Under the pieces are notes generated by a model. That model saw only the letters and a program-made list of their open reading frames with translations. It searched no databases and was not told the DNA's origin. Shown one piece after another: positions 7,788 through 15,313 of a stretch of DNA of 64,000 nt; positions within the stretch are counted from its first letter, which is position 1, and every line of letters starts with the position of its first letter. The position numbers and the translations under genes are program-made. This DNA comes from Methylobacterium sp. GXS13 (lineage in GTDB: Bacteria > Pseudomonadota > Alphaproteobacteria > Rhizobiales > Beijerinckiaceae): NCBI RefSeq assembly GCF_001455965.1, contig NZ_LKKO01000022.1, positions 1 to 64,000 on the forward strand, in the 5' to 3' direction.

Positions 7788-8180
7788 TCAGCGCACCTGC
7801 GTGCTGAAATTCGGCTGGGGCTTCAGCTTGCCGTCCTCGCTCTGGGCTGCGACCGCCGCAGGCAGGAACTCGGCGAGGGCCGTCGGCACCCGCCCGGCGG
7901 GCAGGTTGAGGTCGTAGGCCAGCCGCTCGGTGACCGCCTCCGGCAGGCAGACGGCAATGGCAGCGGCCGGGATGTGGCGGTTCTCACCGGACCCGATCCA
8001 GGACTCGACAGCGTCGCCGTGGCCGGCCTCGCGCAGGCGATCCAGGAAGGCGACCAGTCCGCCGGGATAGAATTTCGCCAGCGCCAACGCGAGCTTGCCG
8101 CTGCCGGCGTTCACGACCGCCCGGTCGGCTGCCGCGACCACGTCGCCGATCAGGGTCTTCACACCGTCGAGCAGGCCCAT
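7788..8180 (-). CDS. YidB-like protein (DUF937 family)
   Basis: 130 residues beginning MGLLDGV, the typical start of YidB-like proteins. The diagnostic middle part GHGDAVESWIGSGENRHIPA corresponds to the G-L-G-D-x-V-x-S-W-I-G-x-G-x-N-x-x-I motif, and the C-terminus (LAYDLNLPAGRVPTALAEFL, then PAAV) matches the paired-helix ending. No enzymatic residues are known for this family; E. coli YidB is of unknown function. The start at 8180 is preferred over an upstream ATG because similarity starts there. It is divergent from the hydrolase gene at 8305. Confidence 0.85.
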   Translation of the reverse strand: MGLLDGVKTLIGDVVAAADRAVVNAGSGKLALALAKFYPGGLVAFLDRLREAGHGDAVESWIGSGENRHIPAAAIAVCLPEAVTERLAYDLNLPAGRVPTALAEFLPAAVAAQSEDGKLKPQPNFSTQVR

Positions 8181-8304
8181 CGCGTCGTGTCTCCTGGTTC
8201 CGTCACCGCGCCCAAGGTCGGGCGTATCGGGCCGGCGGCAAGAGCGCATGCGGAAATTGCGCGGGGAATCGGTTAGGGTGCCGGATGCAGGGAGGGAGCG
8301 TTCC

Positions 8305-9189
8305 GTGAAACGCGTGCTGGCCGGTGTTCTCGACGTCGCCTACCGGGATGTCGGCCCTTCGGACGGGAAGCCGGCGGTGCTGCTCCACGGCTTCCCGTAC
8401 GACATCCACGCCTATGACGCCGTGGCCGAGCGCCTGGCCGGATCCGGGGTGCGCTGCCTGATCCCGTATCTGCGGGGCTACGGACCGACCCGGTTCCGTG
8501 ATCCCGCCACCCCACGCTCCGGCGAGCAGGCGGCCCTCGGTTCCGACCTCCTGGCCTTCCTGGACGCGCTCGGGATCGAGCGGGCGGTGCTCGCCGGCTA
8601 CGATTGGGGCGGCCGGGCAGCCTGCGTGGTCGCGGCCCTCTGGCCGGATCGGGCCGCCGGGCTGGTCAGCTGCGGCGTGGGCTACAACATTCAGAATATC
8701 CCGGCCTCGGGCAAACCGGCCGCGCCGGATGTCGAGCACAGGTTGTGGTACCAGTACTACCTCCACGGCGAGCGCGGCCGCGCCGGCCTGGCAGCCAACC
8801 GCTCGGAATTCTGCGCGTTGTTGTGGCGGCTGTGGTCGCCGACCTGGCGGTTCACCGAAGAGATGTACGCCCGGACCGCCCGATCCTTCGAAGAGAACCC
8901 GGATTTCGTGGACGTGGTGGTCCATTCCTACCGCCATCGCTTCGGCCTGGTCCCCGGCGATCCGACGCTCGTCGCGATCGAGGCCCGGCTGGCATGCCAG
9001 CCGGCGATCACGGTACCGTCGGTGGTCCTGCTCGGCGCCGACGACGGCGTCGGCCCACCGCCGGCGACCGATACCGACGCGGCGCATTTCACCGGGCCCT
9101 ACCGGCGCGCCGTCGTCTCGGGGGTCGGACACAACTTTCCCCAGGAGGCACCGGACACCTTCGCGGAGGCTGTGCTCGGCCTGCTGTGA
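8305..9189 (+). CDS. alpha/beta-fold hydrolase (epoxide hydrolase/dehalogenase-like)
   Basis: 294 residues from a GTG start preceded by GCAGGGAGGGA; earlier starts would run through the divergent YidB-like gene. HGFP at 28-31 supplies the oxyanion hole, and the nucleophile elbow reads GYDWGG with Asp100. Asp as nucleophile with W-G-G is the pattern of epoxide hydrolases and haloalkane dehalogenases rather than serine esterases. His276 in GVGHNF and Asp246/247 in LGADD complete a plausible triad. LLWRLWSPTWRF in the middle is the cap domain. The substrate cannot be told from sequence. It stands alone between the YidB-like gene and yajC. Confidence 0.85.
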   Translation: MKRVLAGVLDVAYRDVGPSDGKPAVLLHGFPYDIHAYDAVAERLAGSGVRCLIPYLRGYGPTRFRDPATPRSGEQAALGSDLLAFLDALGIERAVLAGYDWGGRAACVVAALWPDRAAGLVSCGVGYNIQNIPASGKPAAPDVEHRLWYQYYLHGERGRAGLAANRSEFCALLWRLWSPTWRFTEEMYARTARSFEENPDFVDVVVHSYRHRFGLVPGDPTLVAIEARLACQPAITVPSVVLLGADDGVGPPPATDTDAAHFTGPYRRAVVSGVGHNFPQEAPDTFAEAVLGLL

Positions 9190-9309
9190 GGGCCTGAGCA
9201 GGGGGCGTTGCTTTCGGGAAGCCCCTGGCTATAGTCCGCGCGCTTTCAGACAGGTCTGCGGACGCCGCAATCGGCGGCAGGCCTGCGTGCCAATCGCAGG
9301 AGACGCTCG

Positions 9310-9645
9310 TTGATCACCCCCGCCTTCGCGCAAGGGGCCGCTACGGCCGCTGGCGGAGCGGAGATCGCCTTTCAGGTGATCCCGTTCGTCCTGATCTTCG
9401 TGATCATGTATTTCCTGATCCTGCGACCGCAGCAGAAACGGGTCAAGGACCACCAGGCGCTGATCAAGGCGGTGCGCCGGGACGACACGATCGTCACCAA
9501 CGGCGGCCTCGTCGGTCGCGTGACGAAGTCCGTGGACGACCAGCCGGAGATCGAGGTCGAGATCGCCCCGAACGTCCGCGTCCGGGTCGTGCGGACGATG
9601 ATCTCCGAGGTCCGCGCCAAGGGCGGACCGGCCAAGGCCGTCTGA
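9310..9645 (+). CDS. yajC: preprotein translocase subunit YajC
   Basis: 111 residues from a TTG start; a good ribosome site (GCAGGAGACG) lies just upstream and no ATG fits the family start. One membrane helix (IPFVLIFVIMYFLIL) is followed by the signature RPQQKRVKDHQALI and a small cytosolic domain (TNGGLVGRVTK). YajC joins the SecDF complex that assists SecYEG-dependent export. The N-terminus ITPAFAQGA can resemble a signal peptide but is the usual short periplasmic tip. It heads the yajC-secD-secF run; secD begins 57 bp downstream. Confidence 0.95.
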   Translation: MITPAFAQGAATAAGGAEIAFQVIPFVLIFVIMYFLILRPQQKRVKDHQALIKAVRRDDTIVTNGGLVGRVTKSVDDQPEIEVEIAPNVRVRVVRTMISEVRAKGGPAKAV

Positions 9646-9702
9646 CACCTTTCATGAAGCGGCCGGCGTAAGTCGCCGGCCTGACAGAGAAAACACCGGC
9701 CG

Positions 9703-11307
9703 ATGCTGCGCTTCTCCCGTGCGAAGATCATCACGACCCTCGCGGCGATCCTGATCGGCTTGATGCTCGCGGTGCCGAGCTTCTTCACGCCCGAGCAGCG
9801 CAAGGGCTTCGTGGCGAGCCTGCCGTCCTGGTTCCCGACCTGGATCGTCCCGACCCGGGGCATCGTACTCGGCCTCGACCTTCAGGGCGGCTCGCAGCTG
9901 CTGCTGGAGGTCGACCAGAACGAGCTGATCGCTTCCCAGGCCAAGGCCCTGCGGGACGACGTGCGCCGCACGCTGCAACAGGAGAACGTCCGCGCCGACG
10001 GCGGCATCGGCCTGCTCCAGCGCGGCGTCCAAGTGAAGGTCGCGGACGACGCGGCCCGGGCCAAGGTCCTGCCGAAGCTGCAGGAACTGTCGCTGCCGAT
10101 CACCACGTCGATCGGCCAGACCGCCGCCCGCACCCTCGACATCACCGAGCAGCCCGGTGCCGTGATCCGCCTGACGCTCACCGACGCCGGCATCACCGAC
10201 CGCACCCGCCGGGCGGTCAGCCAAGGCATCGAGGTCATCCGGCGCCGGCTCGATTCCACCGGCACCACCGAGCCCTCGATCCAGCAGCAGGGCGCCGACC
10301 GGATCCTGATCCAGGTCCCGGGCGAGCAGAACCCGGAGCGGCTGGAGAAGCTGCTGGGCTCCACCGCCAAGCTCGAGTTCCGCATGCTCGCCGACAGCCC
10401 CTCGGGCGACGTCGACATGCTGCCCTCCAAGGACGAGAAGGGCGCCAAGGTCCCGGTCGAGCGCCGGGTCATGGCCGATGGCGGCGAGCTGACCGACGCC
10501 CAGCCGGCCTTCGACCAGCAGTCGCACGAGCCGATGGTCAGCTTCAAATTCAATCTGCGCGGCGCCCAGCGCTTTGGCCAGGCGACCTCGGAGAATGTCG
10601 GCCGGCGCATGGCGATCGTGCTCGACAATGAGGTGGTCTCGGCTCCCGTGATCCGCTCGGCGATCACCGGCGGCTCGGGCCAGATCACCGGCAACTTCAC
10701 GGTTCAGCAGGCCAACGACCTGTCAGTCCTGCTCCGGGCCGGCGCCTTGCCGGCGAAGTTCACCGTGGTCGAGCGCCGCGTCGTCGGCCCCGGCCTCGGC
10801 CGGGACTCGATCCAGGCCGGCAAGCTCGCGACCCTGGTGGCCGCCGGCCTCGTTGTCTGCTTCATGTTCGCCACCTACGGGACCTTCGGGTTCATCGCCA
10901 ACATCGCCCTGATGGTCCATGTCGGGCTGATCCTGGGCCTGATGTCGGTGCTGGAGGCGACCATGACCCTGCCGGGGATCGCCGGCATCGTGCTCACCAT
11001 CGGCACCGCGGTGGATTCCAACGTGCTGATCTACGAGCGCATGCGCGAGGAGAGCCATGCCGGCCGCTCGCTGATCTCCGCGCTCCAGGCCGGCTTCGAC
11101 CGCGCCTTCGCGACGATCATCGACTCGAACTCGACCATGGCGATCGCCGCGTTGATCCTGTTCTTCCTCGGCTCCGGGCCGGTGAAGGGGTTTGCCGTGG
11201 TGTTTATCCTCGGCATCCTGACCACCGTCATCACCGCCGTGACGCTGACCCGGATGATGATCGCGGTGTGGTATAAGACGTTCCGGCCGAAGGCCCTGCC
11301 GTTCTGA
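9703..11307 (+). CDS. secD: protein translocase subunit SecD
   Basis: 534 residues, normal for SecD. One N-terminal membrane helix (TTLAAILIGLMLAVPSFF) is followed by the D1 motif LGLDLQGGSQLLLEVD, a large periplasmic P1 domain (about 70-350), and five C-terminal helices with the conserved AGIVLTIGTAVDSNVLIYER segment that carries the Asp used in proton-driven export. It acts with SecF and YajC to pull proteins into the periplasm. secF follows after a 233 bp gap holding a palindromic repeat, so the two genes are separate here, not fused as in some alphaproteobacteria. Confidence 0.97.
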   Translation: MLRFSRAKIITTLAAILIGLMLAVPSFFTPEQRKGFVASLPSWFPTWIVPTRGIVLGLDLQGGSQLLLEVDQNELIASQAKALRDDVRRTLQQENVRADGGIGLLQRGVQVKVADDAARAKVLPKLQELSLPITTSIGQTAARTLDITEQPGAVIRLTLTDAGITDRTRRAVSQGIEVIRRRLDSTGTTEPSIQQQGADRILIQVPGEQNPERLEKLLGSTAKLEFRMLADSPSGDVDMLPSKDEKGAKVPVERRVMADGGELTDAQPAFDQQSHEPMVSFKFNLRGAQRFGQATSENVGRRMAIVLDNEVVSAPVIRSAITGGSGQITGNFTVQQANDLSVLLRAGALPAKFTVVERRVVGPGLGRDSIQAGKLATLVAAGLVVCFMFATYGTFGFIANIALMVHVGLILGLMSVLEATMTLPGIAGIVLTIGTAVDSNVLIYERMREESHAGRSLISALQAGFDRAFATIIDSNSTMAIAALILFFLGSGPVKGFAVVFILGILTTVITAVTLTRMMIAVWYKTFRPKALPF

Positions 11308-11354
11308 GGCTTCAAATCTTCCGAGGAGGTTGGCCGGGCGATCCGACACAGACC

Positions 11355-11467
11355 TGTCATCCCGGGGCCGCGCAGCGGAGCCCGGGATCCAGAGCCGCCG
11401 ACGGCGCCCGATCCTGCCGCCACCGCGCGTCTGGATTCCGGGCTCACCTACGGCGCCCCGGAATGAC
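11355..11467. repeat. palindromic intergenic repeat between secD and secF
   Basis: Two arms face each other: TGTCATCCCGGGGCCGCGCA (continuing through GCGGAGCCCGGGATCCAGA) at 11355-11393, and TCTGGATTCCGGGCTCACCT (continuing to CGGAATGAC) at 11430-11467, with about 36 bp between. The arms are imperfect reverse complements. It looks like a REP/BIME-type dispersed element and could form a large hairpin in the secD-secF transcript. A half-copy or full copies would be expected elsewhere in the genome, but no second copy of this family is in the window. Confidence 0.75.
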
Positions 11468-11540
11468 GGAGCGAGCGGGATGAACCCGCGTCGATCATCC
11501 GGCGCCCCCGCGCGCCCGATACGCGAACCGAGACGAAAAA

Positions 11541-12482
11541 ATGCGCCTGCTCCGCCTCTGGCCCGATGAATCGCATTTCGACTTCATGCGCTTCCGGCGG
11601 CTGACCTTTCCGCTCTCGGCGGTTCTGTCGCTCGTCACCGTGGTGCTGTTCCTCACCATCGGGCTGAACTTCGGCATCGACTTCAAGGGCGGCACCCTGG
11701 TCGAGCTGCAGGCCAAGTCCGGCACCGCCGACGTGGCCGCGATCCGGCACACCGCAGTGGGCTTCGGCTTCGGCGAGCCGGAGGTTCAGGAGCTCGGCAA
11801 CCAGGGCACCGTGCTGGTGCGCCTGCCGCTCCAGCCCGGCGAGCAGGGCCAGACCGCCGTGATGAACAAGGCGCACGCCGCCTTCGATGCCGATTACGAT
11901 TTCCGCCGCACCGAGACGGTCGGCCCGCGCGTCTCGGGCGAGCTGGTCCAGTCGGGCACGCTCGGCGTCGTGCTGTCGGTGGTCGCGGTGCTGCTCTACC
12001 TCTGGTTCCGGTTCGAGCGGGAGCTGGCGCTCGGCGCCATCGTCGGTACGCTCCACGACATCGTCCTGACGGTGGGCGTGTTCATCATCACCCGCATCGA
12101 GTTCAACATGACCTCGATCGCCGCGATCCTGACCATCGTCGGCTACTCGCTCAACGAGACCGTGGTGGTGTTCGACCGGACCCGCGAGCTGATGCGGCGC
12201 TACAAGACCATCCCCACGGTCGACCTGCTGAACCTGTCGATCAACTCGACCATGTCGCGCACCGTGATGACCTCGATCTCGTCGGGCCTGTCGCTCCTGG
12301 CGCTGGTCCTGTTCGGCGGCGAGGCGATCAAGGGCTTCGCCATCGTGATGCTCTGCGGCGTCGTGATCTGCACCTACTCGGCGATCTTCGTGTCGACTCC
12401 GGTGTTGATCTATCTGGGGCTGATGCTCTCGGGCGCCCGGGCGGCGGCCGAGCGCTCCGGCGTCCCGCAACCCGCCGAGTAA
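11541..12482 (+). CDS. secF: protein translocase subunit SecF
   Basis: 313 residues. The family motif NFGIDFKGGTLVEL follows the first membrane helix; a short periplasmic domain (about 55-140) precedes five helices with the SLNETVVVFDRTRE segment, the SecF counterpart of the SecD Asp-Arg motif. It pairs with SecD in the cytoplasmic membrane for proton-coupled late-stage export. The downstream Mth938-like gene begins 12 bp after the stop, so the complex I assembly genes are probably on the same transcript. Confidence 0.97.
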   Translation: MRLLRLWPDESHFDFMRFRRLTFPLSAVLSLVTVVLFLTIGLNFGIDFKGGTLVELQAKSGTADVAAIRHTAVGFGFGEPEVQELGNQGTVLVRLPLQPGEQGQTAVMNKAHAAFDADYDFRRTETVGPRVSGELVQSGTLGVVLSVVAVLLYLWFRFERELALGAIVGTLHDIVLTVGVFIITRIEFNMTSIAAILTIVGYSLNETVVVFDRTRELMRRYKTIPTVDLLNLSINSTMSRTVMTSISSGLSLLALVLFGGEAIKGFAIVMLCGVVICTYSAIFVSTPVLIYLGLMLSGARAAAERSGVPQPAE

Positions 12483-12493
12483 TTTTTGACGCG

Positions 12494-12892
12494 ATGACCG
12501 AGCCGGCGAGTCCGAAAAACTTTGACTCCGGCTTCGTGCCGGGGCGCCACATCATCGACACCTATGGCAATGGCGGCTTCCGCTTTGCCGGGATGTCGCA
12601 TCGCGGCTCGCTCCTGCTCCTGCCCTCGGGCGTGCGCGCATGGGACGTGACCTCTCCAAAGGCGATCGACCGGACCGCGTTGCGGCCGGTCCAGGCCGAG
12701 GCGGCGGGGATCGAGTTGCTTCTGGTCGGCACCGGCCTCGACATCGCGGCCATCGACCCGTCCCTGCGCGGCTGGCTTAAGGATGCCGGCGTCGGCCTCG
12801 ACGTGATGCAGACGGGGGCGGCCGCCCGCACCTACAACATCCTGGTGGCCGAGAACCGCAAGGTCGCGGCCGCCCTGATCGTGGTCGATTGA
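12494..12892 (+). CDS. Mth938-like / NDUFAF3-family protein
   Basis: 132 residues. The sequence IDTYGNGGFRFAGMSHRGSL, then LLLPSGVRAWDV and LLVGTGLDIAAI, is the conserved fold of the Mth938-like domain, whose eukaryotic member is the complex I assembly factor NDUFAF3. It has no signal or membrane segment, so it is cytosolic or membrane-associated. Its stop codon overlaps the start of the next gene (TGATG), itself a homologue of another complex I assembly factor, which supports a joint role in NADH dehydrogenase maturation. Function is inferred from family and context. Confidence 0.85.
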   Translation: MTEPASPKNFDSGFVPGRHIIDTYGNGGFRFAGMSHRGSLLLLPSGVRAWDVTSPKAIDRTALRPVQAEAAGIELLLVGTGLDIAAIDPSLRGWLKDAGVGLDVMQTGAAARTYNILVAENRKVAAALIVVD

Positions 12893-13770
12893 TGCCGGAG
12901 GTCGACGACAAGCCCGCAGAGACCGGCCTGGCTTTCGCGCAGGCCCATTGCGAGCAGCTGGTCCGCGACGGCGACCCCGACCGCTACTATGCGACCCTGT
13001 TCGCCCCGGCCGCCGCCCGGCCGCACCTCTTCGCGCTCTACGCCTTCAGCCTGACCGTCGCGCGGGTGCGCGGGGCCGCCTCGAACCCGATGGCCGGCGA
13101 AATCCGCCTGCAATGGTGGCGCGATGCGCTCCAGGGCGAGGCAAGGGGCGATGTCCGAGCCAACCCGGTGGCGGCGGCCCTCGAAGAGGCGATCCGGGTG
13201 AACCGCCTCCTGCGCCAGCCCTTCGTCGACCTGATCGATGCGCGGGTGTTCGACCTCTACGAGGACCCGATGCCCCGGGTGAACGACCTGGAGGGCTATT
13301 GCGGCGAGACCGCCTCCGCCCTGTTCCGGCTGGCGAGCCTGGTGATCGGCAACGGCACCGAGCCGGGCGGCGCGGGCGCTGCCGGCCACGCCGGCGTGGC
13401 CTACGGCCTCACCGGCCTGCTGCGCGCCCTCCCCTGGCACGCCCGCTCCGGCCAGGTCTACTTGCCCGCCGATGTGCTCGCCCGCTACGGCGTCACCCGC
13501 GAGGACATCACCAGCGGCCGCGGCGGCCCCGGCCTGCGCCGGGCCTGCGCCGACCTGCGCGACCTCGCCCGGACCCATCTCAAGGCCTTCGAGGCCGCCC
13601 GCCCGACCATCGCGCCGCTCGCGGGTACGGCGTTCCTGCCGGTGGCCCTGGTCGAGCCCTACCTCGCGACGATGGAGCGGGCGAGCTACGACCCGCTCAA
13701 CACGATCACCGACCTGCCGCGCTGGCGGAGGCTGTGGCGGCTGTGGCGGGCCTCGCGGCGGATTGGATGA
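12892..13770 (+). CDS. NDUFAF6-like squalene/phytoene synthase-fold protein
   Basis: 292 residues from the ATG overlapping the previous stop. The fold is that of phytoene/squalene synthases (HLFALYAFSLTVARVR at 45-60, RLQWWRDAL at 72-80, EGYCGETASALF in the middle, LTGLLRALPWHA before YLPADVLARYG). The first Asp-rich D-x-x-x-D prenyl-diphosphate motif is absent: the position reads VARVRGAAS. The E-I-R-L-Q-W-W-R and L-P-x-D signatures are those of mitochondrial NDUFAF6, a non-catalytic complex I assembly factor. Annotation as phytoene synthase would therefore probably be wrong. The gene ends next to a palindromic repeat, facing pcm. Confidence 0.85.
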   Translation: MPEVDDKPAETGLAFAQAHCEQLVRDGDPDRYYATLFAPAAARPHLFALYAFSLTVARVRGAASNPMAGEIRLQWWRDALQGEARGDVRANPVAAALEEAIRVNRLLRQPFVDLIDARVFDLYEDPMPRVNDLEGYCGETASALFRLASLVIGNGTEPGGAGAAGHAGVAYGLTGLLRALPWHARSGQVYLPADVLARYGVTREDITSGRGGPGLRRACADLRDLARTHLKAFEAARPTIAPLAGTAFLPVALVEPYLATMERASYDPLNTITDLPRWRRLWRLWRASRRIG

Positions 13771-13794
13771 ACACCTTCGAGCGAACGACCCTCA

Positions 13795-13889
13795 CCGTCA
13801 TTGCGAGCGCAGCGAAGCGACCCAGGGAAACGCTACCGTTCTGAGATCGCGCGCTGCCCTAGGTTGCTTCGCTACGCTCGCAATGACGG
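13795..13889. repeat. palindromic repeat family A, copy 1
   Basis: Begins CCGTCATTGCGAGCGCAGCG and ends CGCTACGCTCGCAATGACGG, the two ends being near-perfect reverse complements, with internal arms GAAGCGACCCAGGG and CCCTAGGTTGCTTC. It lies between two convergent genes. Further copies are at 18849, 54446 and 55323. The CGTCATTGCGAG-start element type is widespread in alphaproteobacterial intergenic DNA. Confidence 0.9.
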
Positions 13890-13904
13890 CGTAGAACGGG
13901 AACG

Positions 13905-14552
13905 TCACAGCACCCGCGCCAATCCGGGCACCAGCGCCGCCAAACGCGTTGGCGGGCCGAGTTCCGGTTCGGCCTCCGGGCTCGCCAAGGTCGCGATCCG
14001 GCAGCGGCCATCTGGGCTCAGGCCGGTCACCAGGCGGCCCCCCGGTTCGAGGGCGGCGCGCCAGTGCGGCGGGATGGCCTCGACGCTGCCGTGGACCAGG
14101 ATGCGGTCGAAGCCGCCATCGGGCAGCTCCGGGGCGAGGCCATCGGCCTGGACCACGTGGATTTCGGATTGGTCGGAGAGCCGTACAGCGGCCTCGCGGG
14201 CGAGCGTCGCATAGCGCTCCAGGCTCAGGACAGCGCCGGCCCCGAGCTTCGCTAGGAGCGCCGTCGCATAGCCCGAGCCGGTGCCGATCTCCAAAACCCG
14301 GTGGCCAGGCTCGACCCGCAGGAGCGCCAGCATCTGCGCCACCAGGGTCGGCGCGGTCATCGAGGCGCCGCAGGGCAGCGGCAGGGCGATGTCCCGCCGG
14401 GCCTGGGCGCGATGGGCCGCGGGGGCGAAGGGTTCCCGCGAAACCTGCTCCATGGCCCGCAGGATCGCGGTGTCCCGCATCCCCCGGCCCCGGAGCGCCA
14501 TGACGAAGGCCGCGTTGCCGGCAGCCTCCTCAAGGCCGCCCAGGTCGATCAC
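13905..14552 (-). CDS. pcm: protein-L-isoaspartate O-methyltransferase
   Basis: 215 residues from a GTG start whose bases overlap the surE stop (GTGA). The longer open frame upstream is a shadow of surE. VLEIGTGSGYATALLAKLGA at 86-105 binds S-adenosylmethionine, preceded by GASMTAPTLVAQML, which matches the G-x-x-x-S-x-P-x-x-x-A-x-M block contacting the isoaspartyl substrate; FDRILVHGSVEAIP and PGGRLV follow. It methylates damaged isoaspartyl residues so they can be repaired. The serS-surE-pcm order on one strand resembles that of many Hyphomicrobiales. Confidence 0.92.
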   Translation of the reverse strand: MIDLGGLEEAAGNAAFVMALRGRGMRDTAILRAMEQVSREPFAPAAHRAQARRDIALPLPCGASMTAPTLVAQMLALLRVEPGHRVLEIGTGSGYATALLAKLGAGAVLSLERYATLAREAAVRLSDQSEIHVVQADGLAPELPDGGFDRILVHGSVEAIPPHWRAALEPGGRLVTGLSPDGRCRIATLASPEAEPELGPPTRLAALVPGLARVL

Positions 14553-15313
14553 GCCGCGAAGGCCTGCGCGAAGCGGGTCAGGGTCGGCTCGTCGGTCAGG
14601 TCGAGGCGCAGGGGCGTCACCGAGATCCGCTTCTCCGCGATCGCCTTGAGGTCCGAGCCGTGGCCCGGCTCGAATCGGGCCTTGGCGAAGGCCAGCCAGA
14701 AATACGGATTGCCGCGCCCGTCCACCCGGGCGTCGATCGAGAGCAGCGCCTGGTTGCGGAAACCCTGCGCCGCCACCGCGACGCCCTGCACGTCCACCGG
14801 CTCGCAATCCGGGAAGTTCACGTTGATCAGGATGCCGGGCTCGATCCCGGTCTCCAGGATCTTGCGGACGACCTTCGGGCCGTGCTCGCGGGCGCAATCC
14901 CATTTGAGCGCGCTGCGGCCGCCTGCCCCGTAGGCCTGGCTCAGGGCGATCGAGCGGATGCCGAGGATCGTGCCTTCCATGGCGGCCGCGATCGTGCCCG
15001 AATAGGTCACGTCCTCGGCGACGTTCTGGCCGCGGTTGACTCCCGACAGGATCAGGTCCGGCCCGTGATCGCCCAGGATGTGGCGCACGCCCAGGATCAC
15101 GCAATCGGAGGGCGTGCCCTTCACCGCGAAGCGCTGCTCTGAGACCTGCCGCAGGCGCAGCGGGTCGTTGAGCGAGAGCGAGTGCGAGACGCCGGATTGG
15201 TCGCTCTCCGGCGCCACGACCCACACGTCGTCCGACAGCTCCCGGGCAATCTCCTCTAGGGTGGCGAGCCCCGGCGCGTGGATGCCGTCGTCGTTGGTGA
15301 CTAGGATGCGCAT
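14549..15313 (-). CDS. surE: 5'/3'-nucleotidase SurE
   Basis: 254 residues, usual for Sur[17 protein letters not shown] carries the metal-binding Asp8-Asp9, with LSGVNRGQNVAEDVTYSGT providing the conserved Asn and the phosphate-binding Ser/Thr. It is a metal-dependent survival nucleotidase that removes phosphate from 5' and 3' nucleoside monophosphates. Its start directly abuts the serS stop (15313) and its stop overlaps the pcm start, so the three genes are tightly coupled on the minus strand. Confidence 0.95.
   Translation of the reverse strand: MRILVTNDDGIHAPGLATLEEIARELSDDVWVVAPESDQSGVSHSLSLNDPLRLRQVSEQRFAVKGTPSDCVILGVRHILGDHGPDLILSGVNRGQNVAEDVTYSGTIAAAMEGTILGIRSIALSQAYGAGGRSALKWDCAREHGPKVVRKILETGIEPGILINVNFPDCEPVDVQGVAVAAQGFRNQALLSIDARVDGRGNPYFWLAFAKARFEPGHGSDLKAIAEKRISVTPLRLDLTDEPTLTRFAQAFAA

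Noticed and set aside
12892-13770. Assignment of the NDUFAF6-like gene as phytoene synthase for carotenoid synthesis
   Set aside because: The first Asp-rich diphosphate-binding motif is absent, neighbours are not carotenoid genes, and the E-I-R-L-Q-W-W-R signature fits NDUFAF6.
14549-15224. Long N-terminal extension of pcm into surE
   Set aside because: It is the out-of-frame shadow of surE; pcm begins at a GTG overlapping the surE stop.
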